The position numbers and the translations under genes are program-made. The notes under the pieces are model-generated. The model was given only the letters and a program-made list of their open reading frames with translations. It did not search any database and was not told where the DNA came from. 64,000 bases of DNA from Novosphingobium jiangmenense (GTDB lineage: Bacteria > Pseudomonadota > Alphaproteobacteria > Sphingomonadales > Sphingomonadaceae). Positions 42,680-51,917 of the stretch are shown piece by piece. The stretch's first letter is position 1. Each line of letters begins with the position of its first letter. The DNA lies in NCBI RefSeq assembly GCF_015694345.1, contig NZ_JADQDC010000013.1:45746-109745 (forward strand), given 5' to 3'.

Positions 42680-43990
42680 TCAATCGTGACCGCTCGCCCG
42701 GATCATCTCGTCGACATCGACGAACTTTTCGCGCGGGGCATCGTCGCGCGCGCGGGAGGTCTCGGCTTCCTCGATCTTCTTCCATTCGTCGAAGCTGACG
42801 ACATCGAGCTTGCGCGCAGCCGCCAGGGCGTCGAAGCCCTCGCGTCCGCTCTTGCGCTGGTTTTGCGGGAAGTCCTCGGCGATCATTTCCACGACGCCAA
42901 AGCCATCGGGACGGTTGGTGCCGATCGTGCCCGAAGGCCCGCGCCGCGCCCAGCCGACGCAATAGAGGCCAGGCAGGATGCGCCCTTCGTCATTGGCAAA
43001 GCGTCCGGCGCGATCGTCGAACGGCACGCCCTCGATCGGCGAGGTCTGATAGCCGATGCACGAGATCACGAGGTTGGCCGGGATTTCGTAGAACTCGCCC
43101 GTTCCCACCGCGCGCCCCGCCTCGATGCGCGTCCGTTCGACCGAGATCGCCCGCACCTTGCCTTCGCCGATGAGGCCACGGGGCGAGGCGAAGAAATCGA
43201 ACTCCACCTCGAGCGGCAGGTCGGCACGGTGGCTTTCCGGGATGGCCGCGAACGAGCGCAGATGTGTCACGGACTTGCGGATGCCGGGTTCCAGCAGCGC
43301 GTCCTCCACTTCCTCGGGCAGGTCTCTCGGATCGACCCATGGCGCGGTGCGGGATAGGTGGCCCAGTTCGCCCAGTTCCTTGGGCGTCATCATGATCTGG
43401 TGCGGCCCGCGCCGCCCGAGGATGACGATGCGCTTGATCTTCGATGCCATCAGGCCTTCGAGCGCATGGGCAACGATATCGCTCCCGGCGAATTCCTCAC
43501 GCGTCTTGGAAAGGATGCGCGTCACGTCGAGCGCGACGTTGCCCATACCGATGACGACAGCCGTATGCCCTGACAGGTCAGGATCGAGGGCGGCGAACTC
43601 GGGGTGGCCGTTGTACCAGCCGACGAAGGCCGCACTGCCGAAGACGTTCTTCAGGTGATCGCCGGGGATGCCGATGTCCTTGTCACGCGGCGCACCCGTC
43701 GCGAGCACCACCGCGTCGTACAGATCCTGCAGCTCGGCAATCGAAACGTCCTCGCCAACCTTCACATTGCCGACGAAGCGAACGTTTTCGGCCAGCGCGG
43801 TCTGTTCATAGCGGCGGGTCACGCCCTTGATCGACTGGTGATCGGGCGCCACGCCGAAGCGGATCAGGCCGTAGGGCACCGGCAACATGTCGAAGATGTC
43901 GATGAGGACGTCCTCGCCCCACTGCTTCTGCGCGGCTTCCGCGGTGTAGTACCCGGCCGGTCCCGAACCGACGATCGCGATATGCCGCAT
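42680..43990 (-). CDS. Ferredoxin-NADP+ reductase, adrenodoxin reductase type (FprA-like)
   Basis: FAD-dependent flavoprotein of 436 residues. The FAD-binding motif is HIAIVGSGPAGYYTAEA, then PYGLIRFGVAPDHQSIKGVTR. The NADP-binding motif is VIGMGNVALDVTRIL, and the C-terminal FAD motif GWARRGPSGTIGTNRPDG is typical of FprA and adrenodoxin reductases. It passes electrons from NADPH to a ferredoxin, often for P450 or ring-hydroxylating oxygenases, which are common in this genus. No ferredoxin gene is adjacent. Confidence 0.92.
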   Translation of the reverse strand: MRHIAIVGSGPAGYYTAEAAQKQWGEDVLIDIFDMLPVPYGLIRFGVAPDHQSIKGVTRRYEQTALAENVRFVGNVKVGEDVSIAELQDLYDAVVLATGAPRDKDIGIPGDHLKNVFGSAAFVGWYNGHPEFAALDPDLSGHTAVVIGMGNVALDVTRILSKTREEFAGSDIVAHALEGLMASKIKRIVILGRRGPHQIMMTPKELGELGHLSRTAPWVDPRDLPEEVEDALLEPGIRKSVTHLRSFAAIPESHRADLPLEVEFDFFASPRGLIGEGKVRAISVERTRIEAGRAVGTGEFYEIPANLVISCIGYQTSPIEGVPFDDRAGRFANDEGRILPGLYCVGWARRGPSGTIGTNRPDGFGVVEMIAEDFPQNQRKSGREGFDALAAARKLDVVSFDEWKKIEEAETSRARDDAPREKFVDVDEMIRASGHD

Positions 43991-44072
43991 GCCCTCTCCT
44001 CAGGCTGATCGAGTCTTTCCGCGATGCTATCGCTTCGGACCCAAAAGAAAAGCGAGGAGAGGCAGGTCGATA

Positions 44073-44903
44073 TCAGTCGCGGTGGATATCCTCGTCGAGG
44101 AACGGGCGGACTTTCTCGATGAAACGGTCGCGTTGCGAGAGCATGAACAGGTGGCCACCGCCGTGGAACATCTCGATCCGGCTGCCGGGAATGGCATTGT
44201 GCAGCAAGTGCGCGTTCGATGGCGGCACCAGCTGGTCCTCCTCGTCCGCCATGATCATCACCGGCATGTCGAGCAGCGACAGGAACTGCAGACTGCTCCA
44301 TCCGGCAAAGGCCATCATCTGGTACGAGAACCCCAGCGGCGAGGGCGCCTTGGCTGCATTGAGCGAAACCTTGCCGCTGCCGCCGCCGTTGTAGATCGAA
44401 GCGAGGTTCCGCCGCAGCGTGCGCTCGACCGTGTATTCGCGCGGGTCGGACAGGTGGGCCAGCATGGCCGGATTGCCCGGCACCATGGTCGCCCCGGCGG
44501 CCGTCGCGGCAAGAACGATCCTGCCGGTGCGCGCGCGATGCTGGAACGCGAACTGCTGGGCCAAGGCGCCACCCCAGCTGATGCCGAGAATGTCGACTGC
44601 TTCGACGCCGAGCCTGTCCAGCAACGTTGCCACGGTCAGCGCCATGCTCGGCATGGTATAGGGCAGGATCGGATCGGGTGATGCGCCGATGCCAGGCATG
44701 TCGATGCCGATCACTTCGCGTTCCGGCAGGCTCCTTGCCAGAGGGGCAAGCAGTTCGATGTTCATGCCGATGCCGTTGAGCAGCAGCAGCGGACGATGCC
44801 GCTCTGCCCCCGCTCCTTGGTGCCACCGGACGACGTGGAATCGCCGCCCGCCTGCTCCGATCATCGCTGTCTGCGGCATCTCTTGCACTTTAACCCCTGC
44901 CAT
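44073..44903 (-). CDS. Alpha/beta hydrolase, intracellular poly(3-hydroxyalkanoate) depolymerase-like
   Basis: The 276-residue hydrolase has LLLLNGIGMNIELLAPLARSL and EVIGIDMPGIGASPDP. Its nucleophile elbow is GISWGGALAQQFAFQ with S109, and a C-terminal Asp (ADEEDQLVPP) and His (FHGGGHLFML) complete the triad. These motifs are those of intracellular medium-chain-length PHA depolymerases (PhaZ). No phaC is nearby, so the substrate stays open; PHA synthesis genes may lie elsewhere. Start ATG 44903 is uncertain: the GGGG before it is not a strong ribosome binding site, and 44879 is an alternative. Divergent from the GGDEF-EAL-PilZ gene. Confidence 0.78.
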   Translation of the reverse strand: MAGVKVQEMPQTAMIGAGGRRFHVVRWHQGAGAERHRPLLLLNGIGMNIELLAPLARSLPEREVIGIDMPGIGASPDPILPYTMPSMALTVATLLDRLGVEAVDILGISWGGALAQQFAFQHRARTGRIVLAATAAGATMVPGNPAMLAHLSDPREYTVERTLRRNLASIYNGGGSGKVSLNAAKAPSPLGFSYQMMAFAGWSSLQFLSLLDMPVMIMADEEDQLVPPSNAHLLHNAIPGSRIEMFHGGGHLFMLSQRDRFIEKVRPFLDEDIHRD

Positions 44904-44998
44904 GGCCACGGGGCGTAGCACCTTCGCACTCGCAGCAAAAGTATCTGATGGGGTCGGGCTTAACGCTTTCTCAAAGCCCATGCGTGCAAAAGCCGGAC

Positions 44999-47677
44999 AT
45001 GTCCGCAGATGTTGCATCCGAAACGACGAAGGGGCCTGCAACCCGCGATTTTGCCAGGACCCGCCGCCGCGAGCGCCTCGTCGCGCCCGCGCCCGTCGAA
45101 GCCGGTGCAAGCTTCCTGTTCGGAAGTGATTCGACCAATCGGCTGATCGCTCCGGAATGGCCACAGATGGCCTATGCCCTGCTGCTCTTCCCTCTGGCGA
45201 TCAGTGCCTACCATCTCGTGATACCCTACGCGCCCGCCGCGTTTCTCGCGGTACTCGCCTCGATTGCGGCGCACTTGTCGAGATTGGCCGTCCGCTACGA
45301 GGCACAGAACCGGCTGGAAACAGGACAGCGCATGGCGCTGATGGGGGTTGCTGTCGCGCTGCCGATGTTCCTGTTCGGCTCGGCGATGGGAGCCTGGGGC
45401 AGTTCGGGACAGATCGACTGGTTCTTCTGCCTGGTAGCAGTGGCAACCGTGTCCCTGCTGGCTACCGTGGTCCAGTCAGGGCGCCTCGTCGGCGTTCTTG
45501 CCGCGCAGGTCTCGATCTGGTCCGGCATCACTTGCGTGGTCAGCTCGTTCGGCGGCTACTTCTCTCTCGTCATCGGCGTGGGCATCGCCATTGCCGCCTA
45601 TCTCCGCCAGCGGAAGATCGATCTTCTCCTGCGTGAGAAGCAGGAAAGCGATCAGCGCGCATCGACGCGCGCGCAGGAAATCCTCTCGGATTATGAAGAG
45701 ACCGGCCAAGGCTGGTTCTGGGAGACCGATCGGCGTGGACAGCTTACCTATCTCTCCTCGCCGGTTGCCGATATTCTCGGGCGCAAGGTCGACGACCTGA
45801 TCGGTCGCCCGTTTTCCGAGCTTTTCAACTTGTCGGAACAATCGGGCGAGGGCGAACGCACGCTTGCCTTCCACCTTTCGGCCCGCTCAGGCTTCAGCGA
45901 GCTTGCCGTGCGCGCGGCGACAACGGACGAGGAGCGCTGGTGGTCGATCACTGGCCGCCCGACTTACGATACCTTCAACAACTTCACCGGCTTTCGCGGC
46001 TCGGGCACCGATCTCACCGAGAAGCGCCGGTCGCAGGAGCATGCCTCGCGCCTTGCGCATTTCGATTCGCTGACCGGCCTGTCCAACCGCTTCCGCATGT
46101 CGCAGACGCTGGAGAAGATCCTGCTGGCGCCGCAACTGCACCACCGCGCCTGCACCGTGTTCCTGCTGGATCTCGATCGCTTCAAGCAGGTCAACGATAC
46201 GCTCGGCCATCCCGCTGGCGATGCCTTGCTCAAGCAGGTGGCGCAGCGGCTGGAACGCGTGGTCGGCAAGATGGGCCGGGTCGGACGGCTCGGCGGCGAC
46301 GAATTCCAGGTCATCCTGCCCGGCAAGATCGAGCGCGAGCAACTTGGCCATCTGGCCCATCGCATCATCGAGAGCCTGTCGCAGCCCTATTCGATCGAAG
46401 GCAGCCGCGTGATGATCGGCGCTTCGGTCGGCATCGCCCTCGCGCCCGACGATGGGGTTACCAGCGAAGCCCTGATCCGCAACGCCGACCTCGCCCTCTA
46501 TGCGGCCAAGGATGGCGGACGCGGCCGCTTCCACTTCTACGCGCCTGACCTCCACAGCGATGCGGAAGAGCGCCGCCAGATGGAGGAAGACCTGCGCGAT
46601 GCGGTCTCCAACGGCGGCCTCGAACTTTACTACCAACCCGTCGTGCAGACCGCGACCGAGAAGATTACGGGCTTCGAGGCGCTGCTGCGCTGGAACCATC
46701 CGGAACATGGCTGGATCAGCCCGAGCCGTTTCATTCCCATCGCCGAGGACACGGGCCTCATTGCCCCGATCGGCGAATGGGCCTTGCGCACCGCGTGCCA
46801 GGATCTGTCACGCTGGCCGGAGAACGTGCGCGTAGCCGTCAACGTCTCGCCGCTCCAGTTTGCCAATCCCTCGCTCCCGGTGATCGTCACCAATGCACTG
46901 GCAAGTTCGCAAGTGGCCGCTGAACGGCTCGAACTGGAGATTACCGAAAGCGTGTTCCTCAACGATGACGAGGGCACCGACCAGATGTTCAAGTCGCTGA
47001 AGGCCATCGGCGTGCGGCTCGCACTCGACGACTTCGGCACCGGCTATTCTTCGCTCGGCTATCTTCGCTCGGCCCCGTTCGACAAGATCAAGATCGACCA
47101 GAGCTTCGTGCGTGGCGCAACCCAGCCCGGCAGCCGCAACGGCGCGATCATCGCATCGATCGTCAGCCTCGCCGAAGCGCTCGGGATGGAAACGACGGCG
47201 GAAGGCGTGGAAACCCTCGACGAACTCGATCTCGTTCGCATGCTCGGCTGCAGCCACGTGCAGGGCTACATCTATGAGCGGCCGCTCTCGTCGATGAATG
47301 CTGCGGCCCGTCTCTCGACTGGCCTCATGGCCATCGCGCAGGGGCCCCGGTCAGCTCGCGCCGCGCGCCAGTCGATGCTGCGCAAGGTCGTGCTCGATCA
47401 TGGCGGCCACCGCTACAATGCGATGGTCCGCAACATCAGCCAGACCGGCGCGCTCATTGAAGGGCTGTGGAACGTGCCGCCCGGCACGATCTTCCGCGTC
47501 CTGCTGGCCGACAATCACGCGGTCACGGCAACCTGCCGCTGGTCCAACGACGACCGCATGGGCGTGGAATTCTCGATGCCGCTTCGCCTCGACGAGGCAG
47601 GCCGCATTGCGGCGGTATCAGGCATCGCTTCGCCAGCAAGCGAGCCCGAGGCAGTCATCCAGCGCAAGGTCGGCTGA
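44999..47677 (+). CDS. Membrane PAS-GGDEF-EAL-PilZ c-di-GMP signalling protein
   Basis: The 892-residue protein has an N-terminal cytoplasmic basic stretch and an integral sensory region with about five to six helices (about 55-195). A PAS-like domain follows (about 225-340, WFWETDRRGQLTYLSSPVADILG). GGDEF (RLGGDEFQVILPG) and EAL (GFEALLRWNHPEHG, LDDFGTGYSSLGYLRS) are intact. A C-terminal PilZ domain shows RQSMLRK and NISQTGALIEG. Order and sequence parallel the 724-residue protein at 29308, which lacks the membrane part. Start at 44999 is a best guess; ATG 44948 also is in frame. Confidence 0.9.
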   Translation: MSADVASETTKGPATRDFARTRRRERLVAPAPVEAGASFLFGSDSTNRLIAPEWPQMAYALLLFPLAISAYHLVIPYAPAAFLAVLASIAAHLSRLAVRYEAQNRLETGQRMALMGVAVALPMFLFGSAMGAWGSSGQIDWFFCLVAVATVSLLATVVQSGRLVGVLAAQVSIWSGITCVVSSFGGYFSLVIGVGIAIAAYLRQRKIDLLLREKQESDQRASTRAQEILSDYEETGQGWFWETDRRGQLTYLSSPVADILGRKVDDLIGRPFSELFNLSEQSGEGERTLAFHLSARSGFSELAVRAATTDEERWWSITGRPTYDTFNNFTGFRGSGTDLTEKRRSQEHASRLAHFDSLTGLSNRFRMSQTLEKILLAPQLHHRACTVFLLDLDRFKQVNDTLGHPAGDALLKQVAQRLERVVGKMGRVGRLGGDEFQVILPGKIEREQLGHLAHRIIESLSQPYSIEGSRVMIGASVGIALAPDDGVTSEALIRNADLALYAAKDGGRGRFHFYAPDLHSDAEERRQMEEDLRDAVSNGGLELYYQPVVQTATEKITGFEALLRWNHPEHGWISPSRFIPIAEDTGLIAPIGEWALRTACQDLSRWPENVRVAVNVSPLQFANPSLPVIVTNALASSQVAAERLELEITESVFLNDDEGTDQMFKSLKAIGVRLALDDFGTGYSSLGYLRSAPFDKIKIDQSFVRGATQPGSRNGAIIASIVSLAEALGMETTAEGVETLDELDLVRMLGCSHVQGYIYERPLSSMNAAARLSTGLMAIAQGPRSARAARQSMLRKVVLDHGGHRYNAMVRNISQTGALIEGLWNVPPGTIFRVLLADNHAVTATCRWSNDDRMGVEFSMPLRLDEAGRIAAVSGIASPASEPEAVIQRKVG

Positions 47678-47681
47678 GCGG

Positions 47682-48983
47682 TCAGTCCAGCGCGGCCATC
47701 TTCTCCTCGGCCAACCGGTCCAATTCGGCGCGGCTCTTCTTCTCGGCCGCAGTCTTCAGCTGGCCACAAGCCGCATCGATGTCGCGCCCGCGCGGGGTGC
47801 GCACAGGCGCGCTGATGCCCGCCTCGAACACGATGTTGGCGAAGCTCTTGATGCGCTCGGGGCTGGAGCATTCGTAAGGCGCGCCCGGCCAAGGGTTGAA
47901 CGGGATCAGGTTGACCTTGGCCGGCAGCTTGTACTGGCGGATCAGACGGACAAGCTCGCGCGCATCCTCGTCACTGTCGTTCTTGTCCTTGAGCATCACG
48001 TACTCGAAGGTGATGCGGCGGGCGTTCGAAGCGCCGGGATAGTCGGCGCAGGCCTGCAGCAGTTCATCGATGCCGTACTTGCGATTGATCGGCACGATCT
48101 CGTCGCGCACGTCCTTGGTCACCGCGTGGAGCGAGACCGCCAGGTTCACCCCGATCTCTTCGCCGCAACGTTCCATCATCGGCACCACGCCGCTGGTCGA
48201 AAGCGTGATGCGGCGCTTCGACAGCGCGAGTCCATCGCCGTCCATGACCAGCTTGAGCGCGTCGCGCACGTTGTCGAAGTTGTAGAGCGGTTCGCCCATG
48301 CCCATCATCACGATGTTGGTGAGCAGGCGTCCGTCCGAGGAATAGGCGCTCTCGTCCTCCTCGTCATCAAGACCGGCCATCGTGGCGAGGCGCGTGTCAC
48401 TGGCGCTCTTCGGCCACTCGCCCAGCGCGTCGCGCGCAAGCATGACCTGGCCGACGATCTCGCCCGGCGTCAGGTTGCGCACCAGGCGCATCGTTCCGGT
48501 ATGGCAGAACCGGCAATTGAGCGTGCAGCCCACCTGGCTCGAAACGCACAGCGTGCCGCGGTCGGCGTCGGGGATGAACACCATCTCGAAGTCGTGCTTG
48601 TCCGCCGTGCGCAGCAGCCACTTGCGGGTGCCGTCGGTCGAGACTTGCGCCTCGACGATCTCCGGCCGTCCGATCACGAACCGTTCGGCCAGCCACGGAC
48701 GCATGGTCTTGGCAATGTCGGTCATCGCTTCGAACTCGGTCACGCCGCGATGGTAGAGCCAGTGGAACACCTGCTTGGCGCGCAGCTTGGCCGCCTTTGC
48801 ATCAAGGCCTGCTGTTTCGAACAGGGAAGCAATCTGCTTTTTGGGCAAGCCGATAAGGTCGACGCGACCATCCTCGCGCGGCGTCACTTCGCGCGGCACT
48901 GGCACGGGATCGACATGCCCGGCGATGGGCATGTTGACGGGAAGCGAGGGGCTGGGATCGATCTGGCTCTGCATCGCGCGCAT
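47682..48983 (-). CDS. rlmN: Dual-specificity RNA methyltransferase RlmN
   Basis: Radical-SAM enzyme that methylates C2 of A2503 in 23S rRNA and A37 in tRNA. The 433-residue product has the cluster motif [17 protein letters not shown] and the SAM-binding [13 protein letters not shown]. The substrate segment [22 protein letters not shown] and the C-terminal Cys in DIDAACGQL that forms the methyl-cysteine partner pair are present. An acidic insertion ([11 protein letters not shown]) is a lineage trait. Start 48983 is chosen over 48974 (three codons later) without firm evidence. Stops converge with the GGDEF-EAL-PilZ gene (4-base gap). Confidence 0.95.
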   Translation of the reverse strand: MRAMQSQIDPSPSLPVNMPIAGHVDPVPVPREVTPREDGRVDLIGLPKKQIASLFETAGLDAKAAKLRAKQVFHWLYHRGVTEFEAMTDIAKTMRPWLAERFVIGRPEIVEAQVSTDGTRKWLLRTADKHDFEMVFIPDADRGTLCVSSQVGCTLNCRFCHTGTMRLVRNLTPGEIVGQVMLARDALGEWPKSASDTRLATMAGLDDEEDESAYSSDGRLLTNIVMMGMGEPLYNFDNVRDALKLVMDGDGLALSKRRITLSTSGVVPMMERCGEEIGVNLAVSLHAVTKDVRDEIVPINRKYGIDELLQACADYPGASNARRITFEYVMLKDKNDSDEDARELVRLIRQYKLPAKVNLIPFNPWPGAPYECSSPERIKSFANIVFEAGISAPVRTPRGRDIDAACGQLKTAAEKKSRAELDRLAEEKMAALD

Positions 48984-49218
48984 ATAGTGATTCGTGGTGT
49001 CACAAGCAAACCGGGCCGCGCGAACGCATTGCGCTCGCCGTGGTTCCCGCTGTCCATCCCGCATCAAGCTCCAACTGTCGCAAATTATGTGGCTGAAATG
49101 TCACGGTTTCCTGTTGTGTGAGGTTCAGGAAACCGGATGCAGTTCCGCTCATTCCACCGGTCACTGTCGGGTCGCAATCGACAACAGAACCGGCAGGAAG
49201 TTTCGAATGGAGTGAGAC

Positions 49219-49890
49219 ATGAAGAAGATCTGCGCAATCCTCGCCGCCGGCACCGCCATCGCCGCCGCCCCTGCGTACGCGCAGGACGCCACCCCTGCCG
49301 AGGCGTTCAGCGGTTTCCACGCCGAAGCTCTCGTCGGCTATGACCATAACCGCTCGGGCAGCACCGAGGACGTCGACAACACCCGCAATCTCAAGCAGTC
49401 GATCGACGGCGTCGAGTACGGTGGCGCGATCGGTTACGACATCCCGCTCGGCACCAACCTCGTTGCCGGTGCCGAAGCCGAAATCACCGACAGCAGCGCC
49501 AGCTGGGACAACAACAATGACCAGCCCAACGTGTTCAACCTCGGCCGCGTCGATGCCGGTCGCCAGTACTACTTCGGTGCCCGCCTCGGCTACGCGATGA
49601 GCCCGAGCACGATGGTCTACCTCAAGGGTGGCTACAGCAATGCCCGCTACAACCTGCAGGGCACTGACGGCACCACCAACCTGCGCCAGCGCCTCGACAC
49701 CGACGGCTACCGCGTCGGCGCGGGTGTTGAGCAGAAGATCGGCAGCAACGCCTTCGTGAAGCTCGAATACAAGTACGCCAACTACAGCAAGGGCGAATTC
49801 GACTTCAACGGCGACACGCCGGACTCGAGCCGCTTCAACATCGACACCGACCGTCACTCGGTGACGGCTGGCGTCGGCGTCCGCTTCTAA
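49219..49890 (+). CDS. Outer membrane beta-barrel (porin-like) protein
   Basis: The 223-residue protein has a signal peptide (about 1-22, APAYAQ) and a mature region of alternating strands. It contains EYGGAIGYDIPLGTNLVAGAEAE, YYFGARLGYAMSPSTMVYLKGGYSN and RVGAGVEQKIGSNAFVKLEYKY. It ends in the outer membrane signature VGVRF with terminal Phe. This is an OmpA/OmpW-size eight-stranded barrel of the Omp25/31 kind. ATG 49219 follows GGAGTGAG. A terminator lies at 49915-49942. Confidence 0.92.
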   Translation: MKKICAILAAGTAIAAAPAYAQDATPAEAFSGFHAEALVGYDHNRSGSTEDVDNTRNLKQSIDGVEYGGAIGYDIPLGTNLVAGAEAEITDSSASWDNNNDQPNVFNLGRVDAGRQYYFGARLGYAMSPSTMVYLKGGYSNARYNLQGTDGTTNLRQRLDTDGYRVGAGVEQKIGSNAFVKLEYKYANYSKGEFDFNGDTPDSSRFNIDTDRHSVTAGVGVRF

Positions 49891-49914
49891 GCGTCGCGCT
49901 GACAAGCAAAGGGA

Positions 49915-49942
49915 AGGGCGGGCCGCAAGGCTCGCCCTTTTC
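49915..49942 (+). terminator. Intrinsic terminator after the outer membrane protein gene
   Basis: AGGGCGGGCC and GGCTCGCCCT pair around a GCAA tetraloop, followed by TTT TCG. It is immediately followed by the GC-rich palindrome at 49949-49970. Confidence 0.85.
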
Positions 49943-49948
49943 GCTTGT

Positions 49949-49981
49949 CTCCCCTCCCGCAAGCGGGAGGGGCCGGGGGTG
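49949..49981. repeat. CTCCCCTCCCGC palindrome plus GGGGGTGGGC
   Basis: CCCCTCCCGC-AA-GCGGGAGGGG is a near-perfect 10-bp-arm palindrome at 49951-49972, followed by CCGGGGGTGGGC. The unit CCCCTCCCGCTTGCGGGAGGGG...GGGGTGGGC is a dispersed intergenic repeat in sphingomonads. It lies just after a terminator and before the minus-strand IalB-like gene's stop. Confidence 0.55.
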
Positions 49982-49999
49982 GGCAGGGGAGCCGCTGCC

Positions 50000-50482
50000 C
50001 TAACTCGCACACCCTAGCGCCGCCGCATCCATCGCCGAGGCTGCGCCGGAGAGCGCATAGACATCGCGGAACCTCCGCCCATCCGCCCCCTGCGCCGTCA
50101 CCACCACCCGGGGCGCACTGCGCATCGCGGCGATGATCCCGGCATTGGCCCGCTGGTCCATCGGCCAGGCATCGGCCTGCCCCGCCTGCAGGGTGAAGTT
50201 CGCTTCGGGGAACGATACGTTGACCGACGAACCCGGCGCCAACCGCCGCGCCAGCCGTACGTGGACGGCCCCGCGAATGCCCCGCTTGGGCCAGTAGCCA
50301 ACCGTGAAGTAGGGCTGGAACGTCTGCTCTCGCCCGTTAACTTTCTCGGCCATCGCAATGGCATAGCAGCGCGGCACGCCCGGATCGCGGAACGCCCCCC
50401 AGGTGCCGAACACGCCAAGGCTGTCGCGCGCCACCGCCGTCCCACCCAGCACCAGCGCTGCCAGAACCAGCAGCCGCCTCAC
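50000..50482 (-). CDS. Exported IalB-like (invasion-associated locus B) protein
   Basis: The 160-residue product has a signal peptide (about 1-18, GTAVA) and a domain with FGTWGAFRDPGVPRCYAIAMAEKV, RLARRLAPGSSVNVSFPEANFTL and a late Cys (ALGCA). Invasion-associated locus B proteins are periplasmic or surface factors with this type of W-x-A...CY start. The match is by eye and moderate. The GTG start at 50482 overlaps the DUF4169 stop. It is the last gene of the four-gene greB-to-IalB minus-strand set. Confidence 0.65.
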   Translation of the reverse strand: MRRLLVLAALVLGGTAVARDSLGVFGTWGAFRDPGVPRCYAIAMAEKVNGREQTFQPYFTVGYWPKRGIRGAVHVRLARRLAPGSSVNVSFPEANFTLQAGQADAWPMDQRANAGIIAAMRSAPRVVVTAQGADGRRFRDVYALSGAASAMDAAALGCAS

Positions 50483-50658
50483 GGCTCCTCCCGTTTCGCA
50501 CCGTCGAGTGTCTTGCCTAGGCGTTCGGCTTCCTGAGCCTCGCGCAGCTTCTCACCCTTGGTCCGCCCGAACTTCGCCCGGTTGGCCTGCGCCTCCACCT
50601 CGCGCGAGACCCGCGCCTTGGCCTTGCGCACGCTCCGCAGGTTGACGACATCGCCCAT
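50479..50658 (-). CDS. DUF4169 family small protein
   Basis: The 59-residue product is encoded from ATG 50658 to TGA 50479. It begins MGDVVNLRSVRKAKARVSRE and continues with VEAQANRAKFGRTKGEKLR and a charged tail. This N-D/E-V-N-L-R-x-x-R-K-x-K pattern followed by AxANRAKFGRTKxE is the DUF4169 signature found widely in alphaproteobacteria. It overlaps the phosphatase stop (TGATG) and the IalB-like GTG start (GTGA). Highly basic, probably helical; function unknown. Confidence 0.85.
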   Translation of the reverse strand: MGDVVNLRSVRKAKARVSREVEAQANRAKFGRTKGEKLREAQEAERLGKTLDGAKREEP

Positions 50659-51299
50659 CAGGCGTGCTCGATCCCGCGCTCGGAGCCATGGAACACGCGC
50701 TCCTCGCCATTCTCCACCAAGGCGATCGAGCCTTGCACCAGCGAGGGCGCAATCGGCGCGCCGTGGGCGGGATGGACCGGATAGCCCGCCATGATCCCAC
50801 GCAACACCCGGCTGGAAATGCCATGCATGACGACGATGTGATCGCCGCTCTCGTCCGCCAGCCCATCGAGCCAGCGGTTGAGGCGCGCCGCGATCATCGG
50901 ATAGTCCTCGCCATCGGGCGCCGGGCGCAGCAGGTGGTCCTCGATCACGATCGGGCCGACCTCGTCCTCGACATCACTGTACGACCGGCCGCACCACGAT
51001 CCCATGTCGATCTCCTTGAGATCCATGGTCCGCCGTCCCGCAAACCAGTCGAGCCCCAGTTCCTCGGCAATCAGCGCCGCCGTCTGCAAGGCGCGTCCGG
51101 TGTCGGAGATGTGCAGCGTCACTTGCGGCCGCTCGCCCAGTTCCCGCCGCAGCGCGCAGCCCATCGCCACCGCCTGCTCGAAGCCCTGCCGCGTCAGTGG
51201 CGTATGGATATGGTTCGCCTGCAGCCGACGCGTCGCATTATAGACCGTCTCGCCGTGGCGCATGATGTAGAAGCGACCCCGTTTCATGGGAACGCTCAT
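50658..51299 (-). CDS. Histidine phosphatase (phosphoglycerate mutase-like) family protein
   Basis: The 213-residue product has the catalytic RHGE motif (FYIMRHGETVYN). A second catalytic region shows HISDTGRALQTAALI, an Arg and Glu follow, and the late His is in HIVVMHGISSRVLRG. The His-phosphatase fold is clear; whether it acts on phosphoglycerate, sugars or other phosphoesters cannot be told. ATG 51299 is used; ATG 51287 (MKRGRFY) is equally possible. It overlaps DUF4169 by one base and starts five bases after the greB-like stop. Confidence 0.88.
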   Translation of the reverse strand: MSVPMKRGRFYIMRHGETVYNATRRLQANHIHTPLTRQGFEQAVAMGCALRRELGERPQVTLHISDTGRALQTAALIAEELGLDWFAGRRTMDLKEIDMGSWCGRSYSDVEDEVGPIVIEDHLLRPAPDGEDYPMIAARLNRWLDGLADESGDHIVVMHGISSRVLRGIMAGYPVHPAHGAPIAPSLVQGSIALVENGEERVFHGSERGIEHA

Positions 51300-51303
51300 A
51301 GCG

Positions 51304-51789
51304 TCAGGCGTCGGGATAGGAAACGCTCATGATTTCCCACTCCTTCTCGCCCGAAGGCAGCCGTACCACGCGCAAATCCCCGACCCGCGCTCCGCGCAAG
51401 GCCTTGGCGATAGGCGCGCTCCACCCGATCAGCCCCCTCGAGGCATCCTGCTCGTCATCGCCGACCAGCGTCAGCACCTTGCGGTTGTCGTCCTCGTCGG
51501 CAATCTCGACACAGGCCCCGAACAGCACCCGCGTCCGATCCTCTTGGGCGCGAGGATCGACCACCCGCGCCGCCTTCATCCGCCGCGCGAGGAACGCCAG
51601 CTCCCGATCAATCTCCCGCATCCGCTTGCGCCCATAGAGATAATCGCCGTTCTCCGACCGATCGCCATTCCCGGCCGCCCAGCTGACGATCTCGACAATC
51701 GCAGGCCGCTCGGTGCCCAGCAGATGGTCATAGCGCGCACGCAAGGCGGCAAATCCGGCGGGGGTTATGGGGTGGCCGTCAGGCTTCAT
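51304..51789 (-). CDS. greB: Transcription elongation factor GreB-like
   Basis: Gre factors rescue backtracked RNA polymerase by stimulating transcript cleavage. The 161-residue product has the N-terminal coiled-coil with ITPAGFAALRARYDHLLGTERP. The GreB-type tip reads AAGNGDRSENGDYLYGRKRMREIDRELAFLARR, with acidic residues placed to enter the polymerase channel. The C-terminal FKBP-like domain is GLIGWSAPIAKALRGARVGDLRVVRLP. Its tip motif is closer to GreB than GreA. ATG 51789 was chosen as it gives the usual start; no strong ribosome binding site is seen. Confidence 0.85.
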   Translation of the reverse strand: MKPDGHPITPAGFAALRARYDHLLGTERPAIVEIVSWAAGNGDRSENGDYLYGRKRMREIDRELAFLARRMKAARVVDPRAQEDRTRVLFGACVEIADEDDNRKVLTLVGDDEQDASRGLIGWSAPIAKALRGARVGDLRVVRLPSGEKEWEIMSVSYPDA

Positions 51790-51917
51790 GGGGTGCTCAT
51801 TCCGTTGTCGTTCAATTTGCCTAAGAGTAGTCGCTTTGATCAATTTGTGCGCTTGGAAATGTCCCGATGTGGTGTTACCTCTACCCAAGATATAGGATAG
51901 CAAATAAGGTACAATCC

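Noticed and set aside
47298..49121. A 607-codon plus-strand frame opposite rlmN
   Set aside because: It overlaps the end of the EAL-PilZ gene and all of rlmN, whose radical SAM motifs are clear. Composition is that of a shadow frame.
51864..51900. TATAGG near 51891 considered as -10 box of the AT-rich gene
   Set aside because: No matching -35 element at 16-18 bp; AT-rich sequence gives such matches by chance.
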